Origin: Tethya wilhelma
Lineage: Eukaryota; Porifera; Demospongiae; Tethyida; Tethyidae
Reading direction: 5' to 3'
DNA length: 64,000 bases
Assembly (NCBI GenBank): GCA_964030475.1
Contig: CAXIPT010000001.1
Span: 14,884,769-14,948,768 of the forward strand
The notes below the pieces were generated by a model, which saw only the letters and a program-made list of their open reading frames with translations, did not search any database and was not told the origin of the DNA. A program made the translations under genes and the position numbers. Positions 62,301-64,000 of the stretch are shown in pieces (the stretch's first letter is position 1; each line of letters begins with the position of its first letter).

Positions 62301-62332
62301 TAGCTGGACAATAGGTGGAGCACCAATCCCAG
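50356..62332 (+). CDS. Receptor Y: signal peptide then repeated [A-B-FN3x4] units (3' part lost)
   Basis: Exon 50356-50434 codes for a signal peptide (MARVWIAVFLLYVYSLNRAL, then VLAQVP), related to that of receptor X. Exons then follow as A 53378-53707, B 53802-54125, FN3 54282-54548, 54617-54937, 54996-55289, 55433-55708; A 55796-56137, B 56211-56540, FN3 57046-57312, 57378-57698, 57760-58053, 58143-58412; A 58506-58847, B 59540-59869, FN3 60212-60478, 60554-60877, 60937-61230, 61383-61658; A 61741-62085, B 62168-62332 cut at n62333. Every complete exon after the first has a length divisible by three and phase 1-1 borders. About 2,000 residues are read with no membrane segment yet. A copies here carry CCVHEG or CCEHEG. 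By homology of its N-terminus to receptor X, a C-terminal phosphatase is possible but unseen. Probably a surface recognition or adhesion receptor (inference). Confidence 0.9.
50435..53377. other. First intron of receptor Y
   Basis: 2.9 kb. Contains a GTAGGAATGGGC-family fragment at about 50876-50940 (CACTGCCCATTCCTACACTA...GAAATTTTTACTACTTGTTC), loose AGCCTGGGTACAAG remnants near 52530 and 52584, and a segment at 52740-53290 shared with 43640-44160. No exon is supported. Confidence 0.6.
53378..55708 (+). repeat. Receptor Y unit 1: A, B and four FN3 exons
   Basis: First complete module. FN3 domains in order begin PGPPTNVQASQVGEGQVQIT, LPTPVILSSSSVLSSKSLRV, PSSAPSGLSVGN and PSAVRSLALTPQFTTVDVTW. 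Domain A has FWDESIATLSGNTSRIIRL and resembles the receptor X copies more than the later receptor Y copies. Confidence 0.9.
55796..58412 (+). repeat. Receptor Y unit 2: A, B and four FN3 exons
   Basis: Exon order and lengths as in unit 1, except A is 342 bp and the last FN3 is 270 bp. Domain A carries the variant PVSPPSTGHIFRF. Introns between FN3 exons are short and still alignable to those of unit 1. Confidence 0.9.
58506..61658 (+). repeat. Receptor Y unit 3: A, B and four FN3 exons
   Basis: Same exon order. Domain A is nearly identical to unit 2 (PVSPPSTGHIFRF). The intron between A and B is enlarged by an inserted repeat (about 58900-59520). Confidence 0.9.
58848..59539. mobile_element. 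Enlarged A-B intron with hairpin-bearing insert
   Basis: CAAGGAGTGTGGC and GCCACGCTCCTTG form a hairpin at about 58904-58940. Near 59470-59510 CCCGTAACACACGGACACACGG and ACAAAACTTTGC look like the inverted ACGGTAGTC-family end. The other A-B introns are under 100 bp, so this is an insertion. Confidence 0.55.
61741..62332 (+). repeat. Receptor Y unit 4: A and truncated B
   Basis: Domain A (345 bp) has a distinct centre (RIQPESTGFFWIRTIASLSE) and changes VPDGNGE to VPYENGE. Domain B stops at n62333 after SWTIGGAPIP. Confidence 0.9.
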
Positions 62333-62333
62333 N

Positions 62334-62517
62334 TGTAATAATCAACCATATTAAGATGCATGACCATCAATACTAAGTTAATTTCATTTGCACTAAGCAT
62401 TAGTTATTCATAACCAGAAAAGGTGACCTTTTAAATACACTTGTTACACTACAAGCTACGCTAATGCTTCATAGTGAAATGGTCCATCAAAAACTGAAAA
62501 CACCTGTTCAGTAAAGG

Positions 62518-62552
<35 letters not shown>

Positions 62553-62780
62553 ACACTGCTGTCATGTGACTACATAACTGACAGCTGGAGATGCTCTTGA
62601 GGTAGAGGCTGCTCACATCCTCACACATTGGGAGGGGAGAACAATGAAACCATTACTGAGAGATCAAATGAAAAGAGTTGTGCAATGCACCACTGGGTAG
62701 TAGTATTGTGGCTGATATATAACACTGATCCTCAAAGACATTTCATTGTGTTAATATATTGAATTATTTTTTAAGAGCGA

Positions 62781-62817
<37 letters not shown>

Positions 62818-63424
62818 CACAGCATATTGGTGTCCTCTGTCGTAGATAGATGAAATCAATCCACCATTTCCCAATCCAGTTCCTCATTCTCCATGACCTA
62901 CAGCACACACACACACACACACCATGATATTAATATTCATATTTGCAATATTAGTGTCAATTTTGCAAGAAACCATAGGTCTCCCACATATATAGCTCAC
63001 AAGACAAGCACACAAAATGAGTGTAAGGGTGTCACCTTTCTCTCAAGATGGCTCAGAAATCAACCCTGTGTTACTCAACTGGACATAACAGACATACCAA
63101 TACCATTGATTGTGTACATTCCTCCACACTGCCATATATGGGAAAGGTCACATATTTCTCAACAACTATGCTGTGTCTATAGGTGCACAAAAATAGGGGC
63201 ACTTTGAGGGCCTATCATGATGAGAGCTGATATACCCATTAAAGACAGCAGATAAACACACAAACAGTTACTTTACAAGGAAATAGAAACTAGGGTCAGC
63301 TAAATCAACTGTAGATCAACACATACAGCTGCAGGAGGTCTCAGGGATCTTGAAGAATAACTACCATAATTGAATTTTAACAAAAGACAAGAAGAGTACT
63401 AGAGATAGGGGGATCACTTACTCT

Positions 63425-63484
<60 letters not shown>

Positions 63485-63917
63485 CACATGACCTTTTCCC
63501 TGTTTGTTTACAAACAAGGTTGCTACAGAGGAATGCTTTTAATTAATCATGAGCTCCACAATGGGCCACTGAATCTCATTATGTACCATAATGACTCCTG
63601 TCTGCCCAGCTCTGCCTTGTGCACAGGGAGGAGCTCACAATAATTACCATTAATAATGTGTTTACTCCTAGGTCAGTTTCTCTAGCTACCAAGTACCTGA
63701 GAGTGAGAAAGAATTGGAGTTTCTTGCCATCTTTTTTCAGGAACTCTTGAACAGCCTGCAATGGGATTAATAACCATGTGAATGTGACCTTAGGTGTACC
63801 TACTAGCACACACACACACACAGTACAGAGTTCCCAGCGCTACTGACCTCTATGAATATTCAAATCAGTTCCCTGAATTGCACTACACCTCCCGCTATAC
63901 ATATTATACATGTACAT

Positions 63918-63962
<45 letters not shown>

Positions 63963-64000
63963 ATAGTGAAAGGTCAATTCAATAATGTTGACTAAAAATA
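62334..64000. other. Terminal contig piece, microsatellite-rich, no named gene
   Basis: Unrelated to the receptor array. Holds (CA)n at 62520-62551, (GT)n at 62785-62814, (GA)n at 63420-63482 and (CA)n at 63919-63960. Vocabulary is consistent with intronic sequence of a minus-strand gene, see the candidate microexon at 63697-63755. Confidence 0.6.
63697..63755 (-). CDS. Candidate 59-bp exon, unknown product
   Basis: On the minus strand a TTGCAG acceptor and a GTACTT donor bound an open stretch reading AVQEFLKKDGKKLQFFLTL. It is lysine-rich and could be a real internal exon, but the family is not recognised and no flanking exon is confirmed. Confidence 0.3.

Noticed and set aside
62840..62895. 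Possible minus-strand exon near an acceptor-like site
   Set aside because: Two frames stop early and the third gives a tryptophan-rich stretch without known motif; no donor or partner exon is evident.

Overview
The window is eukaryotic nuclear DNA, most likely from a demosponge (Amphimedon-like). This is inferred from short AT-rich introns with GT/AG borders, compact gene spacing, clustered metabotropic GABA-B-like receptors, EGF/FN3 receptor modules, a receptor tyrosine phosphatase and animal-type U4 snRNA. It is a draft assembly. Eleven short runs of n and one 238-base gap mark contig joins, and several joins sit on inverted or duplicated sequence that breaks genes.

Left part (1-14.5 kb): a complete mitochondrial ribosomal protein uS5m gene (MRPS5, + strand) converges on the C-terminal half of cobalamin-dependent methionine synthase (MTR, - strand). 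MTR is cut at n5636, and the DNA beyond the cut is an exact inverted copy of the window start. Then comes a long - strand STK31/TDRD8-like gene coding for RRM, Tudor, coiled-coil and a divergent kinase domain.

Middle (14.6-30.5 kb): two - strand GABA-B-like class C receptor genes in tandem, one without its 5' exons and one without its 3' exon, plus a third receptor fragment at 29.9-30.5 kb. Between them lies AAR2 (+ strand), the U5 snRNP assembly factor. Its third intron holds three near-identical U4 snRNA genes on the same strand, each with its own upstream PSE-like and TATA-like elements. AAR2 also contains an exact 909-bp tandem duplication across n28239, probably an assembly error.

Right part (30.7-62.3 kb, + strand): a partial calcium-binding-EGF/Ig-like gene whose long central intron is full of nested inverted-repeat elements. 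It is followed by two paralogous receptor genes with related signal-peptide exons. Both use a module of one unrecognised ~110-residue domain (here called domain A) and one Ig-like ~108-residue domain (domain B). The second gene follows each A-B pair with four FN3 domains and repeats this unit at least three times, every exon being phase 1-1. The first gene is followed by tandem tyrosine phosphatase domains (D1 broken at its N-terminus, D2 divergent). One contig (45225-46831) is evidently inverted in the scaffold and splits a domain A exon. The last 1.7 kb is mostly microsatellite with no gene I can name.
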